Assembly (NCBI RefSeq): GCF_900169085.1
Contig: NZ_LT821323.1
Coordinates: forward strand, 186,001 to 250,000
Reading direction: 5' to 3'
Source: Chlamydia suis
GTDB taxonomy: Bacteria; Chlamydiota; Chlamydiia; Chlamydiales; Chlamydiaceae
DNA: 64,000 nucleotides
In this document: in pieces, positions 24,897 through 33,674 of the stretch
Layout: each line of letters opens with the position of its first letter
Position numbering within the stretch: position 1 is the stretch's first letter
Made by a program: the position numbers and the translations under genes
Notes under the pieces: model-generated
Told to the model about the DNA's origin: nothing
Seen by the model: only the letters and a program-made list of their open reading frames with translations
The model's database searches: none

Positions 24897-26855
24897 ATGT
24901 TTATTTCTTTTGATAAATCCCATCTGGAAGAGTGTTATAAACCTGATACTCTAGAACAAATTGGAAACTTTTTGAGATTCCCTGTGAACAGGGGAATAGG
25001 TTCTCGAATAAAAATAACGCCTTTAAAGACAGGGCATTTTTTTTTCTCTGAAAAAATCATTTCCTTGTGTAAGCGTATTGCCTGTATCGCTCTTTGTATT
25101 TTACTTGCACCTTTTTGTTTATTGGCTACTTTCATAGGAAGCATTGCCTATACACTTTCTAATTCTTATCAAGGGACTCGAGCCCTTTTCCTTCGACATC
25201 AAAAGATGTGTGTCGAAGTGGAAAATGCGATGAAAGGAAACACAAAAGAGATTACGCAACTCCAACGTAATTTCCGAAAAGTTTTAGAGAAAAAGCGTAT
25301 CGCTGACGCGGAAAAACAACAAATTTTTCAAGGCAAAGAAAAGCCTCTCGTAACGGTTCAAAAAATTGCCGGGGAGCGTTTTATTAATGAAGCTAAGTTA
25401 AAAACAGCCCAAAAACTTTGTGACGATATAGAGAAAAGATTATTTACGACAACCGATGATATAGAGAGAACGTTTAAAAATGGAACTATCGTCTATACCT
25501 CAAAACGATGTCCCGGGATAGAAATTCGAGAGATAGGAAACAAAGGGCCAGAGATCCTTCGTAACCAAGAAGAGATACGGAAGATTATCACACAACAAAA
25601 ATTACAACATTTGACACTCCCTCCGTTGTCTATCTATAAGCAATTTGCTATTCAAGAGGTTGGAGGCTATCACAAAGGATTAGATTCTCTGATTTTTTAT
25701 CAAAAAGATCCTCAAAAATTCGATGCAGCAATTATAGATCTTCTGAAACTGTTTAGCATAGGATATATTCCCAAGCTATTTGAAACTCCTAAAAATTTAT
25801 TAGAAGATCTTTGCTACAACAAATTGTTATTACAAAAAGCTTCTTCAACAGAGAAGGTGCATACTTATAAGAGAAAGAGCTCTGATGACACAAGGTGTCT
25901 AGCAATAGTAGATTTCGATTCTTTTGTTGCGCGACCTTTGCCTGATTTAGTGGAAAAAATGGTTGCCCTTTTTCCATTACATAAGGAATTGATCTATCAA
26001 AATGCAGCCTTATTAGGTTTGTCTCCAAAGAGAATATCCGAGGGGACTCCTGAGTCTGTGGTGAAAAAGATGAGACATCTATTCCCTCAATATAGAGAGG
26101 TTATAGATCAAGAGAAACCTTTGCTGCAGAAACTGTTTAAGGACCCAAGAAGTTTGGATGAAATAGCAGCTCGCGGTAAGGCTTTTATCAAGCGTATACT
26201 GGGAGATTTATCTTATTTTGAAGAAGATGCTCTACAGAACATGCACCCTGCTCCAAAATCTAATGATATGAAAAGGGACTATCGAAGTCATTTCACCAGA
26301 AGCAGCATGTTCTTTTTAGCTGATAGAATAACTGAATTGAACGCAGATCCTTCTTTATTAAAGATTTCCGGGCAACAATTTCTTAATCAAAAAAACTTTG
26401 TAGAAAAGAATCAAGCAAGCGCTTGGAAATTGTATTGGACTAGTGAGAACTTTTGTTGGAGAGATTCTTTTATTGGAGGGAAAATACTAGAGAGCCTAGC
26501 GGATCCTGTAAACATATTTCTATCGCAACATTGGGAGGAAACACGTCGAGCCTTGCCTTATCTAGAGCCATACAAAACCCTGGGAGATCTCATACTTATG
26601 CGTTCCCCAATCGTAAAAAAAGATCTTTTACAACAGTCTGCTATAGAAAAGACGGCTGCATCTTCAATATTTATATTTAAACAACCGAAAGACTGTGCTT
26701 TATCGTATAATGAATTTCGTAAAAAATGCGCTCAAAATTTAGTAGAAGATCTTTTTGATGGGCTCATGGAATTGTGGGTGCGCATGAAAGTCATCAGAGG
26801 ATATGATTCTATGAAAGATTTCCATAATGGCGAATACTGTCGCATATTTTATTAG
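24897..26855 (+). CDS. Inc-like paralog family member 3 (longest, degenerate IQ motif)
   Basis: 652 residues; ATG at 24897 is preceded by TAGGAGGTC, the best ribosome binding site in the family. Starts MFISFDKSHL, with the hydrophobic segment near residues 59-88. Residues 122-135 (LQRNFRKVLEKKRI) keep the IQ spacing but have Lys in place of Gly. A roughly 40-residue insertion follows compared with the other members. The kinase-like region retains VYTSK, YKQFAIQEV, YNKLLLQ and LAIVDFDSF. The tail YDSMKDFHNGEYCRIFY is shared. Directly downstream of the toxin and in the same orientation, but with its own strong start. Confidence 0.78.
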   Translation: MFISFDKSHLEECYKPDTLEQIGNFLRFPVNRGIGSRIKITPLKTGHFFFSEKIISLCKRIACIALCILLAPFCLLATFIGSIAYTLSNSYQGTRALFLRHQKMCVEVENAMKGNTKEITQLQRNFRKVLEKKRIADAEKQQIFQGKEKPLVTVQKIAGERFINEAKLKTAQKLCDDIEKRLFTTTDDIERTFKNGTIVYTSKRCPGIEIREIGNKGPEILRNQEEIRKIITQQKLQHLTLPPLSIYKQFAIQEVGGYHKGLDSLIFYQKDPQKFDAAIIDLLKLFSIGYIPKLFETPKNLLEDLCYNKLLLQKASSTEKVHTYKRKSSDDTRCLAIVDFDSFVARPLPDLVEKMVALFPLHKELIYQNAALLGLSPKRISEGTPESVVKKMRHLFPQYREVIDQEKPLLQKLFKDPRSLDEIAARGKAFIKRILGDLSYFEEDALQNMHPAPKSNDMKRDYRSHFTRSSMFFLADRITELNADPSLLKISGQQFLNQKNFVEKNQASAWKLYWTSENFCWRDSFIGGKILESLADPVNIFLSQHWEETRRALPYLEPYKTLGDLILMRSPIVKKDLLQQSAIEKTAASSIFIFKQPKDCALSYNEFRKKCAQNLVEDLFDGLMELWVRMKVIRGYDSMKDFHNGEYCRIFY

Positions 26856-26877
26856 GCGACAAGCTTCAAGGCTGCAT

Positions 26878-26908
26878 TTAACAAAGGTCTCTTAGAGGCC
26901 TTTGTTAA
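26878..26908 (+). terminator. Hairpin after family member 3
   Basis: 10-bp perfect stem TTAACAAAGG/CCTTTGTTAA with an inner CTCTTAGAG loop, followed by a short T-rich stretch. It separates the paralog from the trp operon. Confidence 0.6.
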
Positions 26909-27098
26909 TTTCTACTCTTAGAAAGGCTTGATTAGACCCAAAGAGAGTCTCTCGCCATAGTCATGGTGTTATCGAAAATTGATAGCTCTGTCAAAATTTA
27001 AATTAAAGAACTTACGAAAAGTTTATGCTTAGTCCTCAGTGTAGGCGAGGAGAAGAAAAGAACGCTCGATTATTTTAGTAGCAGATATTTCACAAATG

Positions 27099-27120
27099 TT
27101 GTAATGTTGTAGCATTACAA
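27099..27120 (+). promoter_or_regulatory. Candidate TrpR operator
   Basis: Perfect 8-bp dyad TTGTAATG/CATTACAA around a 6-base centre, ending 13 bases before the trpR ATG. Its place in the trpR leader fits the autoregulatory operator known upstream of trpR in C. trachomatis. Binding is inferred from symmetry and position. Confidence 0.65.
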
Positions 27121-27133
27121 GAATGGTGGGCAT

Positions 27134-27424
27134 ATGAAACAATCAGAGACAACCGGGTGGCAAGCTTTTCTAAAATTATGCTCTAAAATGCATACAGAAA
27201 AGTTTTTGCAAGAGTTTTTTTCTCTATTTCTTTCTTTTGGAGAAAGAGAGGATATCGCTTCTCGTTATCACATTATTCGCGCTCTTTTAGAGGGGGAGCT
27301 TACGCAAAGAGAAATCTCTGAAAAATTCGGAGTGAGTATCGCACAAATTACTAGAGGATCTAACGCTCTTAAAAATTTAGACCCTCATTTTAAAAACTTT
27401 TTACAAAAGAAAATTCTTTTATAA
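27134..27424 (+). CDS. trpR: Tryptophan repressor TrpR
   Basis: 96 residues, the usual TrpR length. The C-terminal half contains the helix-turn-helix [21 protein letters not shown], preceded by the [18 protein letters not shown] segment typical of TrpR. It binds DNA with tryptophan as co-repressor and in Chlamydia controls trpRBA, allowing induction when host interferon-gamma depletes tryptophan. ATG at 27134 lies just after GGTGGGC. A dyad-symmetric candidate operator lies immediately upstream. It is separated from trpB by about 200 bases of regulatory DNA. Confidence 0.95.
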   Translation: MKQSETTGWQAFLKLCSKMHTEKFLQEFFSLFLSFGEREDIASRYHIIRALLEGELTQREISEKFGVSIAQITRGSNALKNLDPHFKNFLQKKILL

Positions 27425-27625
27425 GTGCTTGCTAATGCATAAAGATCTGTTTAGTTTCTTTGGCACATTGCTTTCCCATCATCAAAATTCTAAAGAAAGC
27501 TGTTCTTTTCTGCTTTGCGAAGAGTGGCGATTCCTATTTGTTTTCTAGGCTTTTCAGCTAAAAGCACGCGTTCGCGTGGGTGTATTTTAATTATTTTCAC
27601 AGACTTTTTATTCATGGAGAGAAAG
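27425..27625 (+). promoter_or_regulatory. trpR-trpB intergenic region with internal hairpin
   Basis: About 200 non-coding bases. It contains a perfect GC-rich inverted repeat CACGCG/CGCGTG at 27565-27578 followed by a T/A-rich stretch. In C. trachomatis this interval holds a secondary trpBA promoter region repressed by the iron regulator YtgR (known); whether the same sites exist here cannot be told from the sequence. The open frame upstream of trpB from 27515 is judged non-coding. Confidence 0.55.
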
Positions 27626-28804
27626 ATGTCTCAGCATCAATATCCTTTTGGAGGAGCATTCCTTCCTGAAGAACTACTAGCTCCTATACAGGCGCTAAAA
27701 ATCGAGTGGGAACAGATGAAAACCCAACAGAGTTTTCTAGCAGAACTCAGCTCTATTCTAAAAAACTATGCGGGGAGAGCTACTCCTTTAACCGAAGTTA
27801 AAAATTTCGCTCGTGCAATTCACGGACCGCGAGTCTTTCTTAAGAGAGAAGATCTTCTACATACGGGGGCCCATAAAATTAATAACGCTCTTGGCCAGTG
27901 TTTACTTGCTAAGTACCTAGGGAAAAATCGGGTAGTTGCTGAAACTGGCGCAGGACAACATGGAGTGGCAACAGCTACTGCCTGCGCATATCTTGGACTA
28001 GATTGTGCAGTGTATATGGGAGCAAAAGATGTAGAGAGACAAAAACCCAATGTAGAAAAAATGCGTTTTTTGGGAGCGGAAGTAGTCTCTGTGGCACAGG
28101 GGTCCTGTGGACTGAAAGATGCTGTTAACCAAGCTTTACAAGATTGGGCAAAAACTCATGCCTCTACACATTACTGTTTAGGTTCAGCCTTAGGACCGGA
28201 GCCATATCCAGATATTGTTAGGTTCTTTCAATCGGTCATAAGTGCTGAGGTAAAAGAACAAATTCATGCGGCTACAGGACGAGATCCAGATATCCTTATT
28301 GCATGTATTGGAGGAGGCTCCAACGCTATTGGATTTTTTCATCATTTTATCCCTAATCCTAAAGTTCAGTTGATTGGAGTAGAGGGGGGAGGTCTTGGAA
28401 TTGTTTCAGGGAAACACGCCGCTCGTTTTGCAACAGGACGCCCTGGCATATTTCACGGGTTTTACTCCTATCTTCTTCAAGATTCTGAGGGACAAGTTTT
28501 GCAGACACATTCTATCTCTGCTGGTTTAGATTATCCCTCAGTCGGGCCTGATCATGCGGCGATGCATGAATCCGGAAGAGCTTTTTATACCTCGGCCACA
28601 GACGAAGAAGCTCTGCAGGCTTTCTTTTTGCTTACTCGCAATGAGGGGATTATTCCTGCTCTTGAATCCTCCCATGCTTTAGCGCATTTGGTTTCAATTG
28701 CGCCTTCTTTACCCAAAGACCACATTGTCATCGTTAATTTATCTGGAAGAGGAGATAAGGATCTTCCTCAAATTATCAAAAGGAACGGAGGAATGTATGA
28801 GTAA
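27626..28804 (+). CDS. trpB: Tryptophan synthase beta chain
   Basis: 392 residues, PLP-dependent beta-replacement of serine with indole to give tryptophan. The PLP-lysine lies in HTGAHKINNALGQ, with the glycine-rich phosphate loop GGGSNAIG and the conserved AETGAGQHGVATA segment. ATG at 27626 was chosen (MSQHQYPFGGAFLPEEL) because it follows GGAGAGAAAG and matches the usual N-terminus; a longer frame from 27515 adds atypical residues. Overlaps trpA by 8 bases. Without trpD, trpC or trpF, its role is to use exogenous indole, as established for genital C. trachomatis. Confidence 0.96.
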   Translation: MSQHQYPFGGAFLPEELLAPIQALKIEWEQMKTQQSFLAELSSILKNYAGRATPLTEVKNFARAIHGPRVFLKREDLLHTGAHKINNALGQCLLAKYLGKNRVVAETGAGQHGVATATACAYLGLDCAVYMGAKDVERQKPNVEKMRFLGAEVVSVAQGSCGLKDAVNQALQDWAKTHASTHYCLGSALGPEPYPDIVRFFQSVISAEVKEQIHAATGRDPDILIACIGGGSNAIGFFHHFIPNPKVQLIGVEGGGLGIVSGKHAARFATGRPGIFHGFYSYLLQDSEGQVLQTHSISAGLDYPSVGPDHAAMHESGRAFYTSATDEEALQAFFLLTRNEGIIPALESSHALAHLVSIAPSLPKDHIVIVNLSGRGDKDLPQIIKRNGGMYE

Positions 28805-29549
28805 ACTCTCCCAAATTTTTCAACAGACTAAACCATTTATTGGCTATCTAACTGCTGGAGACGGAGGAATAGACTACACTCTTGATTGCGCACAAGCGTT
28901 AATTCAAGGGGGAGTTCATATTTTAGAGATAGGTTTCCCTTTTTCTGATCCAGTAGCCGATAATCCTGAAGTTCAACTATCACATGATCGCGCCTTAGCT
29001 CAAAATCTTACATCCACAACTCTTTTAAAAATAATTGAGGGGATTAGAGATTTGAATAGGGAAATCCCACTACTGTTATATAGCTATTATAACCCTCTTT
29101 TACAAAGAGGGTTAGATTACTTATATAAACTAAAAGACGCGGGGATAGATGGTGTCTGCGTTATAGATCTTCCTGTTCCACAAACTCTTTCTGAAAAAGA
29201 TCCTTTTTTCGAAAATCTTTTAGACGTGGGGTTGGATCCCATTTTACTCATTACCGCTAAAACCTCTCAAGAACGGCGTCTTTTAACACAAAGATATGCG
29301 CGAGGATTTCTGTATTACTCTCCACATGAAGCTTCGAAAGAAGACTTTGTGGAACAGTTTAAAAAAGTGCGAGAACATTTTAATGTTCCGGTTGTAGTCA
29401 GAAAAGATATCTTTGACAGAGAAGAAGCTCGGCGCGTGTTAGATTATTCGGACGGATTTATTGTAAAAACAGCTTTTGTTAGGCAAATAACAAACGACTC
29501 TTCTATGGAAGGGCTAGTTTCGTTGGCACGGTCTATAGATCCTAGCTAA
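28797..29549 (+). CDS. trpA: Tryptophan synthase alpha chain (degenerate active-site loop)
   Basis: 250 residues; ATG at 28797 follows GGAGGAATGT and overlaps trpB by 8 bases, so the two are translationally coupled. The alpha-subunit core is clear (TAGDGG, LEIGFPFSDPVADNP), and residues equivalent to E. coli Glu49 and Asp60 are still present. However, the loop that in active enzymes reads SRTGVTG is replaced by YYSPHEASKEDF, and the GSAIV phosphate-binding turn by VKTAFV. This fits the known loss of indoleglycerol-phosphate lyase activity in chlamydial TrpA, leaving it as an allosteric activator of TrpB. Confidence 0.94.
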   Translation: MSKLSQIFQQTKPFIGYLTAGDGGIDYTLDCAQALIQGGVHILEIGFPFSDPVADNPEVQLSHDRALAQNLTSTTLLKIIEGIRDLNREIPLLLYSYYNPLLQRGLDYLYKLKDAGIDGVCVIDLPVPQTLSEKDPFFENLLDVGLDPILLITAKTSQERRLLTQRYARGFLYYSPHEASKEDFVEQFKKVREHFNVPVVVRKDIFDREEARRVLDYSDGFIVKTAFVRQITNDSSMEGLVSLARSIDPS

Positions 29550-29569
29550 GAGAAGATGGAGAATTAAGT

Positions 29570-29592
29570 TTGGCGTGTTTACAACGCGCCAA
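29570..29592 (+). terminator. Hairpin after trpA
   Basis: TTGGCGTG/CGCGCCAA stem (one wobble) with a 7-base loop, 20 bases after the trpA stop; no strong T run follows. Confidence 0.45.
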
Positions 29593-29648
29593 GCCTATTC
29601 AACATAATAAATATTATCAGACCTTTCTTATTTTTCTGCCAAAGCCCC

Positions 29649-29680
29649 CGACTAACCGCCCAACCGACCAACCGACTAAC
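29649..29680 (+). repeat. Four imperfect 8-base tandem repeats
   Basis: Units CGACTAAC, CGCCCAAC, CGACCAAC and CGACTAAC in a row, in the AT-rich spacer between trpA and the degenerate PLD gene. Confidence 0.75.
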
Positions 29681-29830
29681 TGATTTAGCCGCTCGATTCT
29701 CCATCCTCAAATAGAGACTGGGTTATAAATCGTTTAATTTAAAAGCTCTGGAACTTATAATCCCGGCATTCCGAATCAAAAAAATTTGAATTTTGCGTTT
29801 CCTAAATTAAAGAACCACAGAACAACAACG

Positions 29831-31615
29831 ATGCCTTTCCCTATCCCTCCAAATAACAATAACCACATCCCAGGAGGATCCGGCAATTCAGACAATACGA
29901 ACAGCCGCTCTACAAGTAGACGTGGATCCTCTAGCCGCGGACCCTCTTTTGATGCCCCACGAGCTATAACACAAGTCGCGCAATCACAGGGCTCCTTGGG
30001 TGGTACCCCCTCTGCTCCTCTTAGCTCCAGATTATCCGTGACGCCCCCGAGTGGCCCGCCGCCCTCGTATGAAGACGCTTGTAATAGCGTCCCGCCGCCC
30101 TCGTATCAAGATGTTTGTAATGCCCCTCCGCCGCCCCCGTATGAAGAAGCTTGTCTCATGGATCCCCCACCTCCTTATTCCGAGCGTGCTGATCGTCTCC
30201 CCAGAGGACCCCGTTCTGGTTCTAGAGGAGGCTCATCTTCTTCTCCTTCGGCAGGATCAAGAGGAAGCTCTGGTGCCCCAGCAACGTTGCAGACTATTTA
30301 CGAAGAGCAAGGCGCAAGACCCAGGGTACCCAGGGGACAAGGAGAAGGACGCGGCGGTTCATCAGGAAGAACACAACAAGCAGCACAGCGAGTTCTCCCA
30401 AGACCGGAACCAAGACCGGAACCATCAACGCTTTCCATTCCTTACCATAGAGCGTTGCAAAGCGTCCGAAGCGCTAATCCGCGCCGCCAACCTTCTGGTC
30501 CTGTGGGTCCTTCAGAATTTCATATAGTTTCTTCTGCTTTGGGACACCATTCTTCTCGGCAAGAAATTTTACGTACAGCTGGTGGAGCCTCTTCTAATTT
30601 GTTCCTGCGCTCAAACGCGTTCAATTGGAATGATTTGATAGAGCTTGTGATTGGAAAATCTCAGCACGGAGTGAGGGTGTGTGGTCGCTATAATCCGGAA
30701 GCTGGATCTCCTCCCCCGCTTCCAACAATCCCTTTGCTAGACATTAGCCCTTATTATCAAGACCCTCGTACACCCGTTAGAGAGCATTACCAACATCTCC
30801 TTGTGCGAGATGGACAAACCTCTCTTATCTTTTGTAGCGATTTCTCCAACAACCCGCCAGAAGGGTTGGATTTGATGTTAAAAATCAATAGCTCCAGCCT
30901 CGCCAATCTTTTAGAGGCTCGCTTACCAGGAACTATAGACATTCATGGAGAAAATATTCGCTACATTCCGTTAAGTCCTAACAGTCAAGAAGGGACACGA
31001 GCCGTTGTCCAGGCTATCGGTCTCGCAAAATCCTCCATTTACATTTACAACACAAACATAAATGATCCAGAGGTTCTGCATGCATTGAAACAAGCCGCAC
31101 GACGCAACGTTGAGATTATCATCATCCTTGGGCCTTCTGAAGACCTGCAAGTCTTGTACAATCATGCCGCTTTGACATCTACAAACTTTGTGACGTGCCT
31201 ATCCACTCAACCTATAAACACCAATTTTGCTTTGATTGATAATGAGGTATTAGTAACAGGATCTGCTCCTTGGACCATGCAAGGGCTAGAGTCTAGCTAT
31301 TCGGATTTACTTGTAATCTCCCCTCTATCTCCCCCGAATCGTATCTGCATACAAAATTTCTGGAGCCTACTGAGCAGCTCTGTAGACATATTAGATCGAG
31401 CAACCATACAAACAAGAATAGACATGGCCTTGTCTGGTTTGCCACAAAGTAATCCTCAAGAACCAACAGGAGCTATTGGCGGAAACGAATCCCCCCAGAT
31501 TTCCTTAGAGTCTTACTTAGAGTTCTGTACACAAAATGGCCTGGACCCAGACCTATATCAAAGCGAAATCGATCTGGAAGAAGAGATCGCGAGGCTATCT
31601 TTAGATGACTCCTGA
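29831..31615 (+). CDS. Catalytically degenerate PLD-like protein with PSAP and four PPxY motifs
   Basis: 594 residues from ATG at 29831; an in-frame TTG at 29786 would add 15. Residues 1-230 are low-complexity, rich in Pro, Ser, Gly and Arg, with PSAP at 60-63 and PPxY motifs whose tyrosines are at 80, 92, 104 and 116, exactly 12 apart. From about 240 the protein aligns by pattern with the PLD-like proteins of this window, but the first HKD motif is replaced by HYQHLLVRD (Lys lost, spacing changed) and the second by NTNFALID (His and Lys lost) before GSAPW. It should be inactive as a phospholipase and may be an adaptor. No signal peptide is seen. It is plus-strand, between the trp operon and paralog member 4, far from the main PLD cluster. 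Confidence 0.8.
   Translation: MPFPIPPNNNNHIPGGSGNSDNTNSRSTSRRGSSSRGPSFDAPRAITQVAQSQGSLGGTPSAPLSSRLSVTPPSGPPPSYEDACNSVPPPSYQDVCNAPPPPPYEEACLMDPPPPYSERADRLPRGPRSGSRGGSSSSPSAGSRGSSGAPATLQTIYEEQGARPRVPRGQGEGRGGSSGRTQQAAQRVLPRPEPRPEPSTLSIPYHRALQSVRSANPRRQPSGPVGPSEFHIVSSALGHHSSRQEILRTAGGASSNLFLRSNAFNWNDLIELVIGKSQHGVRVCGRYNPEAGSPPPLPTIPLLDISPYYQDPRTPVREHYQHLLVRDGQTSLIFCSDFSNNPPEGLDLMLKINSSSLANLLEARLPGTIDIHGENIRYIPLSPNSQEGTRAVVQAIGLAKSSIYIYNTNINDPEVLHALKQAARRNVEIIIILGPSEDLQVLYNHAALTSTNFVTCLSTQPINTNFALIDNEVLVTGSAPWTMQGLESSYSDLLVISPLSPPNRICIQNFWSLLSSSVDILDRATIQTRIDMALSGLPQSNPQEPTGAIGGNESPQISLESYLEFCTQNGLDPDLYQSEIDLEEEIARLSLDDS
30059..30178 (+). repeat. Four 36-base coding repeats encoding PPxY units
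   Basis: Imperfect 36-base repeats encoding PPSYEDACNSVP-like units; the four PPxY tyrosine codons lie at 30068, 30104, 30140 and 30176. A PSAP motif (30008-30019) lies just upstream. Confidence 0.85.
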
Positions 31616-31688
31616 GAAAAGGAGAAAAGGAAAAAAATGAAGAAACCAAAACATTTTGCCAGGACCAAAGACGTCTTTTCCTTTAAGT

Positions 31689-31719
31689 AGAGCTGCTTTC
31701 TTTTTCAAGAGACAGCTCT
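31689..31719 (+). terminator. Hairpin after the degenerate PLD gene
   Basis: AGAGCTG/CAGCTCT stem with a 17-base pyrimidine-rich loop, about 75 bases after the stop codon, no long T run. Confidence 0.4.
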
Positions 31720-31875
31720 TCTATAGATCAGAATTGCTCCCAGTCTAATTTAGAGGCGGTTGTTTAGAAAAGCTTCTAGTGCCGTATAGACAAGTCTTTA
31801 AAAGATTACAAAATCGCTTAACAATAAAGACAGCCTCCTCTAGACTCCTCGGAACATTTTTCAGAGGAGGAAAAA

Positions 31876-33618
31876 ATGTTTGTTTCTTTTGATAAAACAT
31901 TAGCTAATGAATACGGGCCTGATACTGCAGAATCCCTTGGAAACCTACTCTCTTACCCTGTAAATCGTGGGTTTGGATCTCTCGTTGCCGTAAAAACTTT
32001 AGGTCATAAAAGCTTCCCTCTTTTTTCTACAAAGGTTGTATCGATTTGCACACAAATTTGTTGCATCATAGCAACAATCCTGCTTGCTCCAATCATACTG
32101 TTAATGGCTCTTGCAGGAATTATAGCTTATAACTGCTCTACATCCTATCAGCAAACAAAGGCTCTTTTTTCTAAGTGGTTGTGTAACAGCATGAACACTT
32201 TGGAAACATTCCAAGAAAAAACTAAACCTATTATCACGCTGCAAAAACACCTTAAAGGCTTTTTAATAAGAAAACCTCTTCTAAATAGAGCGCTTTTCTC
32301 CCAGTATAAAACTGTATGCGAAAAAATTAATTCCGGTCTTCTCGATAACATTGATTGCATAAATCGTGATGGGGAGATCTCTTATATAGCAAAAGAGCTC
32401 CCCTTCTTAATTTTTAAAAAAGTAGGGGCTCAACAAGCTAAGCAGCACATTCAGAAGAACGTCGCTCTGAATGCCTGTTTGACAAACGCTGCGGTCCGGC
32501 ATATCCAGATCTTGCCCGCAAGCGCCTATCAAGATTTTCTTGTTGAACAAAAGGCTTTTGGGCAAGGCCCTCTAGATACGTTAATCACTTACCAGGTGCG
32601 TCCCCAAAGCTTTGATGCCATCGTCAAAGACTTATTTAAGTTATTTCAGACTCACTATTTCCCAGAGTTGTTCTATAAGCCCAAACACTTCCGAGACCTG
32701 CCCTATAATCATTTTTTGCTAAATTTTCAGCAACCAAGATCCTCTGATCCGAAAACAAATCCTAGGTTGTATTTGACAGGCATTTCTGAGATCAGAAAAC
32801 AACCTACGCCTAATTTGGTAGAAAAGTTAATCTCTCTTTTCCCTCAACACGGAGATCTGATTTGTGAAGAAGCGGTTAAATATCGGATTCCCATCCCCTC
32901 TAAAGAGGTTGTTGATGTTTTACAAAAACAAGGAAATTTAGCCCAAATACGAGTAACCGGAAACATTGACGATTCCATTAGCTACCTAACTCAAGAACAC
33001 TCTAGTTTTAATAATTTTATTGGGACATGGCCCATATCTGGCATCTATTTTGCTTCTCAACAAGAACAGTTAGTCGACTGGCTGGAAGAACTTGATAAAA
33101 ATCCATCCCTAACATCGCGTCCAAGAAAGTTTTTTAGAAAGGGATTTCTGTATTCTTTAACATGCAGTACATCCAGAGATATGGATTACAATTTTTTTGT
33201 CAAAGAACTGGTTGAACACATTTGTTCTAATCTACAAGAAGCTATAGAAACCCACCATAAAACGATGAGTGCTTTTGTAAATAGTTTCGGATCTTTACTA
33301 GAAAGTCGCTCCCCTGTGTTATCCAAAAAGACTATCCTGGCTTCCGCAGTAGCGTTTGTCCAAAGACGATTTGCAACTTATGTTGCTGAGCGCACTGATT
33401 TTGAACAACAAGGAAAGACTCTTCCTGACGATCCTAGAGATGATTTTGCCTCTTTAGAGGAAATACATAATCCTGAGTTTATAAATGAATTTAGCAAAGA
33501 ATTTACAGAAGAATTTCTTTGGAAAATGTTGGATATATTTATGACGACTGATTGGATTGCAGGGTATGATCGTATGGAAGATTTTGATAATGGAGAATTC
33601 TTTAGAATCTTTCTATAA
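31876..33618 (+). CDS. Inc-like paralog family member 4 (perfect IQ motif)
   Basis: 580 residues, ATG at 31876 after GAGGAGG. MFVSFDKTLA start, hydrophobic segment near residues 56-86, then a perfect IQ motif at 122-135 (LQKHLKGFLIRKPL). The central region is closest to member 1 (LPASAYQDFLVEQKAFG, YLTGISEI) and has lost the Asp of the VDLE-like motif, while the tail YDRMEDFDNGEFFRIFL follows members 2 and 3. No signal peptide. Placed between the degenerate PLD and oppA. C. trachomatis has small hypothetical genes here (CT172-CT174) that may be decayed relatives; not verified. Confidence 0.78.
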   Translation: MFVSFDKTLANEYGPDTAESLGNLLSYPVNRGFGSLVAVKTLGHKSFPLFSTKVVSICTQICCIIATILLAPIILLMALAGIIAYNCSTSYQQTKALFSKWLCNSMNTLETFQEKTKPIITLQKHLKGFLIRKPLLNRALFSQYKTVCEKINSGLLDNIDCINRDGEISYIAKELPFLIFKKVGAQQAKQHIQKNVALNACLTNAAVRHIQILPASAYQDFLVEQKAFGQGPLDTLITYQVRPQSFDAIVKDLFKLFQTHYFPELFYKPKHFRDLPYNHFLLNFQQPRSSDPKTNPRLYLTGISEIRKQPTPNLVEKLISLFPQHGDLICEEAVKYRIPIPSKEVVDVLQKQGNLAQIRVTGNIDDSISYLTQEHSSFNNFIGTWPISGIYFASQQEQLVDWLEELDKNPSLTSRPRKFFRKGFLYSLTCSTSRDMDYNFFVKELVEHICSNLQEAIETHHKTMSAFVNSFGSLLESRSPVLSKKTILASAVAFVQRRFATYVAERTDFEQQGKTLPDDPRDDFASLEEIHNPEFINEFSKEFTEEFLWKMLDIFMTTDWIAGYDRMEDFDNGEFFRIFL

Positions 33619-33637
33619 TTATTGAATCGCCGTGTAA

Positions 33638-33674
33638 AGGCCTTGCACTAACTTTATAGAAAGTGCATAGGCCT
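33638..33674 (+). terminator. Terminator after family member 4
   Basis: Long imperfect stem AGGCCTTGCACT/AGTGCATAGGCCT (one bulged T) followed by a T-rich tract, 20 bases after the stop codon. Confidence 0.65.

Noticed and set aside
27515..27625. N-terminal extension of trpB by 37 codons
   Set aside because: Does not resemble TrpB N-termini, covers a hairpin and regulatory spacer; ATG at 27626 has a ribosome binding site and the family start.
30051..30527. Second plus-strand frame of 158 codons inside the degenerate PLD gene
   Set aside because: Shifted frame of a repeat-bearing GC-rich segment; its apparent repeats are the out-of-frame reading of the PPxY units.
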